NCBI RefSeq assembly: GCF_021347895.1
Contig: NC_067121.1
Coordinates: 37,001,974-37,065,973 of the forward strand
DNA from: Acanthochromis polyacanthus
Taxonomy: Eukaryota > Chordata > Actinopteri > Pomacentridae
Reading direction: 5' to 3'
DNA: 64,000 nucleotides
Below the pieces are notes generated by a model. The model searched no databases and was not told the origin of the DNA. It saw only the letters and a list, made by a program, of their open reading frames with translations. Shown one piece after another: positions 34,892-46,505 of the stretch (its first letter is position 1; each line of letters begins with the position of its first letter). The position numbers and the translations under genes were made by a program.

Positions 34892-35612
34892 TATTTTCTG
34901 AATACTTTTTGGTGAGCTGTGATCAAGACCAGCACAACGCTCCTAAATGCATGAGGTGCATTTATATTTACATAAATGTTTATGTTTATTCATCATGTGC
35001 AATTGCTGACCATTAACTTTCCATCACAGCACCAACTGCTGCACTGTCACCTTTATAACACCTGATAATTTGCATCCCTGCAGTGGCAGGTCAAAACACA
35101 GAGCTGTGATCCGTATCCAGGGTCTGAGGCCACAAGCATAAAGTTTTTTTAAATGTAAGTTTTAAAATGTGGATTTATGGTCAATTTAACCAGGATGGCA
35201 TAGCGACACACATTTAATTTTGTCTTATAGCTACAGAATTCTCACACCTGCCTCAGCAGCTGCGTACTCTTGACTAATTTATAGATTCTACAATTGAAGG
35301 AGGTAATGAAAAATTTATTTAAACGACGTCATTAAAGTTAAATAAATTATCACAAACATTACCATCCATTGCAATTTAGTCATTATGTCATGATGTACAA
35401 AGAAAATGACGTGTGTGTGTGTGCAGACATTTCTAGCTTGATTTTGCAACCAATATAATTTAAAGGAAAACTGTCATGAGATAAATTTGATTCAGTCGCT
35501 TTTTTTAAGCTTGTCATTTACCCCCTCCTTGAGCGACATAATTAGGGTACTTTAACATGCATTTCCTTTAACCACATCATGAGCAAATTACTGCATTAGT
35601 TTTGCTATTATT
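34892..35612. other. No recognised feature
   Basis: AT-rich sequence between the pseudogene and the hAT-type element. It includes a short (GT)n near 35412. Confidence 0.45.
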
Positions 35613-35620
35613 AGTTTTAG

Positions 35621-35888
35621 CAGGGCCGGCCGCTGGCATAAACACTCTATGCCATTGTTTTATAGCCACATCCACTAGAGGGGGCCACACCACAATAAGT
35701 GTGTGATTCGCATTTTGTCCCTGTCTATATTCCAATAAAACATAAATCTGTTAATGCTGTTAATCATGTGCATGTGTGTTTTAACCCAATTACAAGCTGT
35801 GCATGTGATTTGGTAGTTGCCCTGTGCATGTTTTGGGGCCACAAAAAAAATCTTGCTTAGGGCCACCAAAGTCCTAGGGCCGGCCCTG
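35621..35888. mobile_element. hAT-type MITE with perfect 8-bp target duplication
   Basis: The ends are inverted repeats CAGGGCCGGCC (35621-35631) and GGCCGGCCCTG (35878-35888). They are flanked by identical 8-bp duplications AGTTTTAG (35613-35620 and 35889-35896). CAGGG-type ends with an 8-bp duplication are the signature of hAT elements. The 268-bp length excludes a transposase, so it is non-autonomous. The perfect duplication supports a relatively recent insertion. Confidence 0.92.
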
Positions 35889-35896
35889 AGTTTTAG

Positions 35897-37070
35897 GTAA
35901 AGAAAATAGAAGCATCAGGAGCTTACATTACGTTGGCTGACGAGCTCAAGCTCATGTTGTCATCATTGTCAAAATGGTAACAATAGTAACTTTAAATGAG
36001 CTGTCCTAAAACCTTAACATCAGTAATGTTAGACAGGTGGAATCAGAAAAAAAAAAAAGGTACGCTAGGTAATGTGAAATTCCATGCAAAAAGAGGTACC
36101 TTCTACAACTGCATTCAAATCATGATGGCTACAATGAGCAACAGCGAAAAACAACTCAGGCTGCTCTATAACCCTAAGCTTGTCGAACTCTCCTACAAGA
36201 TAGCTAACGTTACCATATCACCTCTGGAAAAGATTTGTATGAAGGCATGTAAGCTATCAAGTAAAATTTTTACTAGTATTTTAACTCCAAGACAGGATAA
36301 ACAGGAGAAGTAATAGTGAAACAGAGGTCCACCATTATACACACACTGTAATTATATTATAATGACAGGCAGTGTAAAGGTTACTAAGTGAGGATCTCTC
36401 CGGCCAAACCACAGGATCGTTATCGGGGCCAATTTGGATTTTTATGATTGATCAGCATTCACTATATGATGAGTTATATGACTATATAATTCATTTCTTG
36501 CCTGAGTGACTTTGTGGGAATCAATTGTGCTCCAGAGACTCCAACTCTCAAAGATTCTCATTTGGAATCCATGAACATTTCTTGGCACCTTTCATGCGGT
36601 GTCAGGATATTCAGACTTTATTTCCTGTGCTGGGTCTGGACTTCTAAACTTCCATGTTCCACAATGTTTAGGCCACGAACGTAATATCCAGGCATTTAAA
36701 GGAGGTTAAAGTATTTTTATTGTTCTTGTAAAAAGCAAACTTGGAAGCAACATGAACAGAGAAATCAGAACTTTGACTTCATTTCCTGGAGGCCGTATAC
36801 ACCAGTGTAAACCCAGTACTTGAACATCACAGACCAAACTACAATAACCTGCTGTCGTTTAAAGAGCAGAAAGGTACACAAACTAACTAATTTTACTTTA
36901 ACTCACCCAGATAAACTTTTACTCAACCTGATATGGTGTCAAAAACCCACAGAGACAGCACTATATAATTGAAACCTGGTCAACTGAAAATCTTATTTTC
37001 ACTTCAACTCCTAGGTAACCTATAAATTAAACTTCAAGAATAACATGCATCCCATGCAGTAAAGTTCACA
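35897..37070. other. No recognised feature
   Basis: Includes an A-rich run at 36047-36058. The frame at 35996-36313 shows no family resemblance. Confidence 0.4.
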
Positions 37071-37072
37071 TA

Positions 37073-37779
37073 CACTCGTAAAGCCCATGTTTATCCCCTC
37101 AGTCTTTAGTTTCCAGTATCTTCTATAACTACACATTTTATGTCATGGAATCACTGAAACACATTTCTTTGTTACAAAAAAATGTGGTTATTTTATAGAT
37201 TAATTACAGGTCATCTGGAAATATGACAAAATCTGATGTGTCAAAAATACACATCCAGCAATGTTTGGTTAAACGTCTCTTGGCCATTTTCACATCAAGC
37301 TTCTGCTTGTATCTTTATTCCCCTCCTGATAGAATTGGTCCAGTTAAACTAAATTTGTCGGCTTTTTGACACACACACTTGTTTCTTTATCAAAGTCCAC
37401 AGATTCCTGACGAGGTTTCAGCCATGAGTTTGGAGTGTATCAGTTAGGGTCTAATTAAACTGCTAAACAGGAGTCAGCAGCTGTAGTCAGTCGTAACTCC
37501 TTACAAGACGCTGAGAGCCCATGCCTCCAAGAAAAACTCATCAAGACAGCTTTCTACATCACCAAACCTGCCAATTCAATTTGCCGTATGTGTATTTTTG
37601 ACCCAACAGATTTTGTCATATTTCAAGAAAAAAAACAAAGATCTATGAAAAAAAACAGAACGTGTGGTTGTTTTCTGTGACAAAGACAGATGTGTTTCAA
37701 TGATTCCATCACCGAAAATTCTGTCATAGGAGCCGCTGGAAACTCAAGACTGTCAGTAAATACATGGTCTTTACAAGTT
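37073..37779. mobile_element. Internally deleted Tc1-like element with ~200-bp inverted repeats
   Basis: Left arm 37073-37260 and right arm 37580-37779 are imperfect inverted repeats. Landmarks shared in opposite orientation are CACTCGTAAAGCCCATG against CATGGTCTTTACAAG, ATGGAATCACTGAAACACAT against its complement, and GAAATATGACAAAATCTG with GTCAAAAATACACA. The termini lie beside TA dinucleotides at 37071-37072 and near 37780. The interior keeps only scraps of antisense transposase-like sequence (CTTGGCCATTTTCACATCAA, AGAATTGGTCCAGTT). It is therefore a deletion derivative of a known long-TIR fish Tc1 family, and the arms have diverged appreciably. Confidence 0.8.
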
Positions 37780-37781
37780 TA

Positions 37782-38334
37782 CAAGTGTCTGGAAAACATT
37801 TGTTCACAAGTATATTATGCTTGAGTATAGTTGTAATCTAACAGATTAGATAGATTAAAAATGCAAGCCACAAGGGTGTAAAGGGCCAGTTTGGGCCTTG
37901 GTTGTGGCTACTGCCTGAACAATTAAGAAACCAGGCTGTAAAATTTAACTGACCTTAAACCAAAACACAGCTGCAGGAGAGGTTAGGAAGTAGAAGAATC
38001 ACCATGCTGCTAATAACACAAGGAGCAGTGTTTGTGCTCAGAAAAAGACGAAGTGCATAGGTCTTAGAGGGTAAAATATATCTGTCTTTGCACAAGGATT
38101 ATCTGTGAAACTGGAACAAACTCTGTAGCGCTGTTATCATTCTGACTTATTTTTTAATGCCACCTTCCTAAAGAAACACCTTTACCTGATGATTATTTTC
38201 CCCTTGCTACAAAATTCGAATACCACATTTGCATCTGAGACTTAACATATCTCATACATAACTTACCTGGGGCAACCAGAGATACGCAGTGGAAACTAAA
38301 TTTCTCCACCTGTATGTGATTAACTTTCAGTTAA
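37782..38334. other. No recognised feature
   Basis: Nothing recognised. Confidence 0.45.
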
Positions 38335-38700
38335 TGTAATTCAGAAAGGGCCCAAATGCAGAACACACAGCAGACAGGAAGGTGAAGCAAACAGTAAACT
38401 TTAATAAAACTGTCTGAAGATGTTACCTGAGGCTGATGAGGAAACAAACAAGAGGTAGCTGTGGGATTCCAGGTGTAAAAACAAGTGATAGGCCAAATAA
38501 AGTCCAACAAAGGAAGTCCAAAGAATGATCAATGAAGAAAAATCCAAGAAAGCTAACCAAATGCAACTGGGAGACACACAGACAGCTGCACAGACAAACC
38601 GGCAGTGTATAACTCAGGGTGTAAAAGGCATATTATGACCAGAATGTACAGATGTCAGACATTTTTAAAATTATTGTGCTACTTTCATACAGTATAAAGT
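38335..38700 (-). repeat. LTR-like remnant, antisense
   Basis: GGGCCCAAATGCAGAACACA (38348-38367) followed within 40 bases by AAACTTTAATAAAAC is the antisense of a typical fish LTR 3' end, where a polyadenylation region precedes CTGCATTTGGGTCC. The sequence beyond is unrecognised, no second end was found, and there is no target duplication. Confidence 0.4.
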
Positions 38701-39307
38701 GTGAAAGTGTTGTGGCACACAAGAAAGTACTACACAAATAAAGAGTGCCATATAGGAATATTGAATATCATACAAATCTGTCAGAAAAGGCTCCATCAAG
38801 GATACATGTGTGCGTCTCGATTCTTAACTCCTCCAGCAGCCTCTTCAGTCCTTGATCTCCTCTCCTCGAGGAACAATTTAGGAACTGAGGTGCCTTTTGT
38901 CATAATGCATAGATTTCTGGTAGAGGAGACTTGAATTAGTCACATGTGATGAGCCTTGGAGAAGCACAGAAGGTATGGTGGAAAGCAAAACACTCTAGAC
39001 ACATAAGGCAGAAACAGAAAAAAGCAAGACTTCAGTGACCATGACCCTGTTGCTGCACTTCATGAGATTGATCGTGCTTTGGCTGTTACATACAAAAGAC
39101 TTGGTGCACTTGCAGCAAAGAACACCGTCTGCATTGACTGTGGTGGAAAGTAACCGCACTCTGGAACACTTTTCTCTGCTATCATTGCTAATGGAGAGCT
39201 GGCCTCACCTCTCCCACACAGCCTCAGTCTTATGTCCTCCAATAACACTTTAGGGTTAAAAATTTGAATTTCAAAGTATTTCAGTGTGCCCTTTAAAGGG
39301 TTGAAAC
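38701..39307. other. No recognised feature
   Basis: Overlapping open frames on both strands at 39035-39253 look like chance. No domain was recognised. Confidence 0.4.
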
Positions 39308-39714
39308 TGTCACGCTTTCGGCTCCACCCAAACTTAGTGTGTCGCCCTGCTTTCTCTGTCTCTCTGGGTGTGACTGTGATTGGTTATGAAACCCAGGTAG
39401 ACAACCTCAGTTTATTAATAGTGTGTTTTTAGCCAGTATTTTGAGTTAGTCCCTTAATTTGCCGTTTCTCTCGGGAGAATGCCAGTACTCAAACCACAGT
39501 TTTTGTAGTTTTGACCAGCTGATCCTTACAGCTACACGCTACTAGCCTGGTTTGCTAAGACGAATTCCTGCACACTGTCAGTTGCCCTTTGATCCTGACC
39601 AATTTAGCAACTGCTAAAGCTACGTGTACCTCTGTTGTTTCACTCTTTGTTGAAAATGATCTTTACAGATCAGTTCTTCGTGTCTGCATTTAGATTCTCA
39701 AACATTTTGTGACA
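39308..39714 (+). repeat. Solo LTR, probable
   Basis: Runs from TGTCACGCTTTCGGCTCC to GTCTGCATTTAGATTCTCAA and ...TTTGTGACA, so it has TG...CA ends with a 6-bp inverted TGTCAC/GTGACA. This is the layout of teleost Ty3/gypsy-type LTRs ending CTGCATTTGGGTTCTCAA...GTGACA. The flanks (GAAAC and AAATG) are not a clear duplication. No internal retroelement genes are adjacent, so it would be a solo LTR left by recombination. Confidence 0.6.
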
Positions 39715-41694
39715 AAATGGTATTAACTAATGAGAAATTCTTTTAAACAAAATAACTTTTTGACTTTAACTGAAGGATCTGGTTTTTTCAAATCTATGAC
39801 CTCCCCATGGTCCACATTAGCCGTTTCAGCACTGCAGCTGGTGACTGAGATGGTCAGAGGTGCTTGAAAAACTTTTCTACAGAAGGAAAGTATTGCAATG
39901 TCCGAAAGGGAAAGGACTGTTTGAGCGAGGGGTTCGATGTCTTTTATTTTTCTTCAAGTTTGAAAGTAATCTCTCCAGGCTTTAGGTGGAAGCTGTAATG
40001 TTCAGCAAGATGTTTGAGCACCTCTTTATTCAGGTACTACTCGATTCTCAAGCTCTTCCAGACTTCAATCCAGAATTGGAAGGAGAACTCTTCCCCTCAG
40101 ATCATTTCTAGTCTGACGTTGTGCCATGAGAAGTCCTAAATTCATAGTCCTCCATATTTTTTTTTTGCTTCCTGCATGTCATGAAAATCAAGAGGCCTAA
40201 TTCTTTTCATACACTTTCTCATCGTTTAAAATGTGCCCTTTGCTGTCATCTTATATTCTGTTACATGCACTAATGTTTCTTTCTGTAGATGTTTGTGCAG
40301 GCCTGGAGTTACTAAGAGCAATGACTGAAACATGACAAGCATGTAGATTCTACTGAACCTTCAAAGTGTGATTTCCAGTCCCTTTAGCTGGAGGTGCTGA
40401 ACTGCTCCCTAAGGTCTGGATCAAAGGAGGGCGGTTTAGTAGAGAGTGGCACTGAGAGACTCAGTCTGGCAAGCTCAGCAAGTCTTGGACAGCTGGAGGC
40501 AAGTTCTCTGTCAACTACCACTAGTTTCTACTTAGCCTTTTTTTTTTTAAATACACTTGTAGTTAATGCTGGTGGACAAGACGTGGAAAAGAATGAGAGA
40601 CTGTCCAGGAGATCAAAGAAGGCCAGTGGAATGGCTTTTCAAGAGGATATGTTTAGGGTCACAGACATAGCAGTGGATATACTCTATAATGCCTCAGGAT
40701 ACTTGTCTGAATCATCCTCACTGCTCCACTCACAACAGAAGCATCACTGAAGGATGTAAGCATGTAAGGTGTTTTATTCCATGTTTCACAAATCACTTCA
40801 CTATGGTGTTATTGATAGCAGTAGTACCAAACGCCTGAAGCTGTGAAAAAGCAAGGAAGCTGGTTTTCAGAAGGTACTGTGGAATACTATATTGCACACA
40901 CAATGCAACTTGATCTGACTGATGATTCCTTGCTTCGTCAATCGTTGAATAGATTTTTGCCTCTTCAATGACAGAAATGGTGATTAAAATGTAAAAAAAA
41001 TAAATCTCAACTGCGGGTGACACACGGGTTAAATATCATGGTGGTTTGTATGTTTGCAGGAAAGGATCAAACTTATCAAAAAGCTGCATCGCTTCCTAAA
41101 ATTCCCCATATCGTCGCTACCCGGTGGCTTCAACAAGTAATCACCTGCTCCCTACCACGTTACTGATGCTCTGCATGAACCTGTGAGGCTGAAAAGATCC
41201 GCCGGCACATCAGTGAGGTCTTGTGCATGCTGGATTTTTCATGCTCCCTAAAAGAATCTCATGCTGACATCCATCTTAGGTAACCTGTGGTGGTGAGTGC
41301 ACCTTTTTGATCCATTGCCTGTTTTGGTTTGCCATATAATCTGCACATGAAGCAGAATGCTGGATTGCCTGTTAAAGAGGATTTCATGAAGCCACTTACT
41401 GGTTGGAATGACCTTTCTTGGTTGGCCAAACATGTTGAACAGAAAAGGGTTTTACTCACCTTGGCCTCCAAATCAGTGGGTTCAGTTAAAAGGTTTGTTG
41501 CTTCTTCCCTTTGATTTTTGTCATCTTTCTTTAGTGTTTTCTATGCATCAGTAGACAAGAGAAATGAAGCTTGATTCTCTGTTCTCCATTAAATTGAGTT
41601 TCACACTGGATGGTAATGGTCTAATTTCAGGCATGGTATTAAAGGAACATAGCTCACTGGAACACTGTTCTGCTTGGTTTGTGCCCTGGAAGAG
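39715..41694. other. No recognised gene
   Basis: The frame at 40394-40750 (118 codons) includes VNAGGQDVEKNERLSRRSKK and looks weakly protein-like. It has no recognised domain, start context or splice sites. Frames at 41248-41514 overlap on both strands and are not believed. Confidence 0.35.
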
Positions 41695-41702
41695 TTCCCA
41701 CC

Positions 41703-42170
41703 ATAGGCGTCAGTTTAGGGGGGGACGGTGGGGATGTGTCCCCCCCACTTTTTGTCAGGGGTCATTTTGTCTCCAACACATTCAAATTCTTCACATGTAA
41801 GTCGTTGTAAACCCAGTTATTTTCAGTAGTATAGAAAATTCCGACGCTCCTGAACGCACCATCCGCACTCGGCCGAGAGTTGCACAGACATGCAGCACAC
41901 CTTCGTGAGGTTAAAAAAAAATGTGCAGATGCTAAATTTGCGCCTGTGCCAAGTGGAAGCTCTGACCAGAGGCGTGCAGGGGCAAAATTTCGGCCCGGGA
42001 GAATTAGTACTATAGCGGCCCACAGACCCCTCTACCCGCATGTACCGATAGCTCAGCAGGTTGATCCTCTGCCTTTGATACGGTGGTTGTGAGTTTGAGC
42101 CCAGCTCGTGGCATTTTCTCAAAGTGCTGTGGTCTCCATCCCCCCCACTTTTAAAAAATGACGCCCTTGG
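41703..42170. mobile_element. hAT-like non-autonomous element with 8-bp target duplication
   Basis: Flanked by identical TTCCCACC at 41695-41702 and 42171-42178. The ends are related inverted repeats: left ATAGGCGTCAGTTT, right the complement of AAGGGCGTCATTTTTTAAAA. Next come runs of G or C (CCCCCCCACTTTTT on the left, CCCCCCCACTTTTAAAA on the right) that also mirror each other. An 8-bp duplication suggests hAT or P-type transposition. At 468 bp it has no transposase. It contains a tRNA-like segment (42048-42106) and GGCCCGGG-type sequence that may be a nested element. Confidence 0.75.
42048..42106 (+). repeat. tRNA-like module inside the hAT-like element
   Basis: CGATAGCTCAGCAGGTTGA resembles a D-arm/A-box, and GGTTGTGAGTTTGAGCCC resembles a T-arm/B-box, spaced as in a tRNA. 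The anticodon stem does not pair well and no acceptor stem is evident. It is a SINE-derived or tRNA-derived remnant, not a working tRNA gene. Confidence 0.55.
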
Positions 42171-42178
42171 TTCCCACC

Positions 42179-43429
42179 GTTTATTCTTCTCTTCTTCATT
42201 CATTTTCTACTGACGCAGCTTTTCTGCAGATGTACGTGGAGATACATCAAAGTATGAATTAATGCAAAGAACATTTTAGGATTTTCTAAACTTGACAATC
42301 ATTGTAATCTTAAAAAATATTCTTTTTAGAGCCATTTGGGTCACATTAAATCAAAAATGTAGCTTACTTACAAAAAAATAAATAGAAAAACCCAGAAATG
42401 ATGTGTATTTACACAATACAACTAATGTTCCTGTGAGAAAGAAGTTAATTTAACATTTTCAGTTTAATTAGAAAACCTGATTGGTGGCGAACATTAATCA
42501 CGCACACATATACAGTATTGAAGAAACAGTGCTACTGAAACGCTGATCTGTTTGCACATTAAAGCCCTCTGAATTAAGTAGTGTACCCACTTCATTTACT
42601 TTGGGAATTTGCTGACCTTGAGCTGAGAAGCTCCTCTTTTAGCTGCATTTTGTAAGAAGATGTGCAGAAAATCTAGTTTCACTTTTGTCAGCTTTGTGTA
42701 TCTGCTGCATGTCATGCTGTCACTCTTAGAGAAAGTACGTGAGTCACCTGCAGAGGAACAAACATCTCACTTCACCTGCTGTGAAAAGAGGATCAACAAC
42801 GTCAGAGGAAGGCCCTTCATGTAAGCAACTTGAATTGTGGGAAACCCACGGAGTGTCACAGACAAACCGTCATTCAAGGTCTGCGCCCTCACAGTGGAGT
42901 CGAGCAGCAGGGCTTCAAAACTTCTGTGCATCAAACGCAACCGGATAAGGCAGTGATGTCTCATGATACAGTGAAAAACAAAGCAGTGAAAGCAGCACGG
43001 AAAATGATGAACAAGCTTAAGGCAGCTACGAATGACATTGAGTTCATCGCTATTAAGACTGATAGCTGGATAGATGGAATTTCCTTAGTGTCACAGCACA
43101 CTGCATGTAAGAGCAGCAAAGCAAGTCTGTTGTTCTATCCAGATAACTCAAAGGATCCCAGACCTTCTGTGTACTCAGTGGTGCTCTGAATGACACATAC
43201 AGACCAACAATGGCTCCAGTTTTATAGAAACAATCTTCATCTATAGTGATGTGGATGATAAACATAAAGAACCAACAGAAGAAAATGATGATGAGGAAGA
43301 GGATGGACACATTGTAGGTAGAGGGTGTCCTGATCGAGGATTTCTTTGTTTGCTTGTTTGTCATGAAGGCTTCTTATATAGATATCCATTATATAATGTC
43401 AACTTTTTTTTCTTTGTGTACATTACAGT
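42179..43429. other. No recognised gene
   Basis: Plus-strand frames at 42739-43189 have a modest protein-like look (AARKMMNKLKAATNDIEFIA, IKTDSWIDG). The second could be the TDxW box of a hAT transposase, but it is too weak to call. Confidence 0.3.
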
Positions 43430-43535
43430 CTGGACTTTTCCCCCACTTTTTTACTTGAGCAAAGAAGTTGAATCAGTACTTCTACTAAAGTCTTTTTTAT
43501 ACAAGTATCTTTGCCACCTCTACCTAACAACTTGG
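43430..43535 (+). repeat. Fragment of a common ACTTGAGTA-type fish repeat
   Basis: TTTTTACTTGAGCAAAGAAG, TTGAATCAGTACTTCTAC, TATACAAGTATCTTTGCCACCTC match in order the end of an abundant teleost non-autonomous repeat associated with AAGTACTT motifs. The other end was not found. Confidence 0.5.
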
Positions 43536-43727
43536 AGCTCCTCAATAATAGGGACTGACCAGTCGGTTGATTGCCAGGTCCGATATTCAGTATGTTTATC
43601 ATTTTTTAATCAATTCCTGCTCAAATGTAAATAAATAAATGCATTTAAAATTATTGTGCTACTTTCATACGATCAAATGTATTAATTTCTTCAAGTCTAC
43701 AGCCTCAGAATGTTCTGCTCACATGTA

Positions 43728-44098
43728 CTCCACCATTCAAAAGTTTGGGACATTTCACTCAGAAATGTCCTTATTTTTGAAAGAAAAACATTTTTTTTCA
43801 ATAAAGACAACATAAAATGAATCATAAATCCATTGTAGATATTGTCAATGTGGTAAATGACTATTCTAGCTGGAAACGACTGATTTTTAATGGAATATCT
43901 CCATAGAGGTACAGAGGAACATTTCCAGCAACCATCACTCCTGTGTTCTAATGCTACATTGTGTTAGCTAATGCTGTTGAAAGGCTAATTGATGATTAGA
44001 AAACCCTTGTGCAGTTATGTAAGCACATGGATAAAAGTGGAAACTTTCATGTAAAACATGAAATTGTCTGGATGACCCCAAACCTTTGAACGGTAGTG
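43728..44098. mobile_element. Tc1-type MITE
   Basis: Ends are imperfect inverted repeats of about 25 bp: left CTCCACCATTCAAAAGTTTG, right the complement of CACTACCGTTCAAAGGTTTG. Each is flanked by TA (43726-43727 and 44099-44100). The interior (GAAATGTCCTTATTTTTGAA, GTAAATGACTATTCTAGCTG, ATTAGAAAACCCTTGTGCA) matches a very common fish element. At 371 bp it has no coding sequence. Confidence 0.88.
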
Positions 44099-44416
44099 TA
44101 CACTTGGAAAAATAGCAAAAACAGCTAAATTATTGGCTGATATACACATAAGTACTGTCCAGCAGCTGTTTCAGGACCACGGACAGCACTGGCTGTGTGG
44201 AGGTTCTATACTGTGATAGAACCAACAGAGAGAAGAGGGAACACAGAAGTGAAGCTTTTCACATGTGACTCTCCCTGCTGATCCTGAGTGATTATTGCAA
44301 ATGGTCTGATATATAACTCTAAATAAATAATACTTTGTATGCAATGATGCTTTAGTTTTAACAGCTAGAGATAGTCTAAAGAGCTCCAGGTGCTGTGGAT
44401 TTTCTGTGTGTGACTT

Positions 44417-45044
44417 TGTTACGACCCAGCTGTAGGGTAACGGGATGGCTACAAAAGAAAGCAAAACCAGTGCTGAGTTACTGAGTGAATGGCTGTAATT
44501 TTATTTGCTAAGAGTAGATTCACATTAAAATACAAAAAAAAAAAATGAGGGAGTTAAATGCAGATGGGTGCTACTGAAAATAAAAGGAACAACACATAAC
44601 CTAAAGGGAACTTTACTCACAAGTTGATGTTAATCTAGTGAAAGAAAAAAGAATAGTGATGGGAAGGAAGCTCCTAACCAAAATACAGGGCAGTAACACC
44701 CCTATTGAAGAATGAATTCTTTGTATTTGTATTTCTGACTACTCCAAACATCTGCTTAGCTCACACGCACAATAAGCACAACAAGCAATGTTCCTAAATC
44801 CCGAACTGGACAACTCAACTCCTATGAACTGCCACCAAACTCTGGCATGAATGGGCCTTTGAAGGTCCACCTGGCACCATGATTGGAGGAGGTTGTATGT
44901 CCGGGGCCAGTCCATCTGCAGCTCCTCAGGCTGTAGGCAGGGCCAATCCATGGAGGTGGGGTGAAAGAAAGTGTTGACAATGCAGCTGTTAATAATACAA
45001 ATCATGACATAGGTGCAGGAGTGCAGCAGCCCAGGACCGTAACA
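44417..45044 (-). repeat. Solo LTR with perfect 5-bp target duplication
   Basis: The block begins TGTTACG and ends CGTAACA, a 7-bp perfect terminal inverted repeat with the TG...CA rule. It is flanked by identical GACTT (44412-44416 and 45045-45049). Read on the minus strand it has AAATAAAATTACAG about 90 bases before the ACAGCTGGGTCGTAACA end, the expected place for a polyadenylation signal. No gag or pol sequence or second LTR is adjacent, so it is a solo LTR of a Ty3/gypsy- or BEL-type element, length 628 bp. The intact duplication indicates a fairly recent event. Confidence 0.88.
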
Positions 45045-45049
45045 GACTT

Positions 45050-46505
45050 CATCTTCATCTGACCAGCAGGAGCAGCACATTATCTCTATGTGGAATCCTC
45101 CTGATTTGCAAAATATGCACCAATGGCAAGGCTGCCTGCCTCAAATCATACTACAACCAGTGTTGGTATTTGGCACTGCATTATGCCCTGTTCATCCACA
45201 CACATCAACAGACAGTTTCATTACAAAATGAAAAAAGGGAAGGATTTATTCATGTTACAACTGAAAATGTGTGTATAAAAACTTGACTGTAATTTATAGT
45301 TGCTTTCCACTGTTTCTGTCATGTGATGAATAAAAAAAACTGACTCCATCCTGCAGGAATCAAATAGAAATCCTACAGGATGACAGGAAAAATGTCATGC
45401 TCTAACGTTAATTTTCCCAAACACACAAGATTTTGTCAGGAAGCAGAGAGCGGCTGACATTAACGATGTAGAAAAAGGCAGCACATCTGTCCACAGTCTA
45501 CGGCCTGGAGGATCCGATCTGCCATCAAAATTAAATGCAGATATGCAAAATATAGTTAAAGAAAAGAATGGAAAATCAGCTAAACTTAAGTTAAATGGAT
45601 AACTATCCGGTCGCTGATAGGATTCTGTTACTTTGACTTGTTTCTGCCTCAGACTCAGTCAGTTCTGCTTTAGCTGTCAGCAGCATTTGAATCATCCAAA
45701 GCAGTAATAATGATAGAGCACTTTGGAAGAAACTGCCCTTTTTGAAATGGACCATTAATCTATATTTAGATGGCATCAGCACAAATTCCAATCTAATTCG
45801 TTCCCTTTAAATCTCAGCCAGCTCCATCTCCTGCACGTCTTTTGGAAAGCGTGGAGTCTCTAATTCATTACAGCTGCATGTGTGTCTGTACGTATACGTA
45901 ATGTCCAAAATGATAAACACAGATTTCTGCCAATCTGCGTCTCCGCTTCCAGACAGCATTTTATCCACTTTCTACAGGACTGGAGTGCTTAGACTAATTT
46001 ACCAGAACTCTCAGAGACGCCGAGTGCAGCTGTTTAGGTGCCACTTGGTTTATCTTTACATTTGTATCAATTTATCCATATAAGTAGGAGATTCTTCACT
46101 TCGCTTGCAGAAGGAAAGAAGCTGAGGAGACAGTTCTTAGATTTATATGTAAAAGATGTGAAGAGGAAAAGGGAAAGAAAGTTGAGTTCTGCAGACATTT
46201 TACTTCTGGATACACGGACACCCACCACAGACCTGCACTGTGTTGGGAAATCATCTTGTTGTTACGTTTGCCCTGTCTTTTTATCTGATGAAATAGAAGT
46301 GTCATATCACATTACAGGATTGGACTTTGGCTCTAAGTCAGTGAAAAGTAACTGAAATACAGATAGGTATTGAAAAGAACTCAATTGCTGACCACTTGGG
46401 AAGGCAAAAGCCTTTATAAGCTATTATAAATGGATGATGCTCGCCCTTCGTGATCGAAGAAGGCCACGACTTCAACGTCCATATGAAGGTTGTGATTGTG
46501 GGTCC
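45050..46505. other. No recognised gene
   Basis: Contains an imperfect hairpin at 45347-45382 (CATCCTGCAGGA against TCCTACAGGATG). Frames at 45603-45791 and 46038-46355 are not supported. Confidence 0.4.

Noticed and set aside
39308..39714. Confirmed target duplication for this LTR
   Set aside because: The flanks GAAAC and AAATG do not match, so the LTR call rests on its ends and tail only.
40394..40750. 118-codon plus-strand frame
   Set aside because: Looks weakly protein-like in its second half, but no family, no splice sites and no neighbours to support it.
42048..42106. A functional tRNA gene
   Set aside because: A- and B-box-like parts are present, but the anticodon stem does not pair and there is no acceptor stem or terminator.
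42739..43189. Possible hAT transposase piece (TDSWIDG)
   Set aside because: Only one short motif resembles the family TDxW box; the flanking residues do not follow hAT transposases.
45347..45382. microRNA-like hairpin
   Set aside because: The stem is only about 12 pairs with a mismatch, too short for a precursor microRNA.
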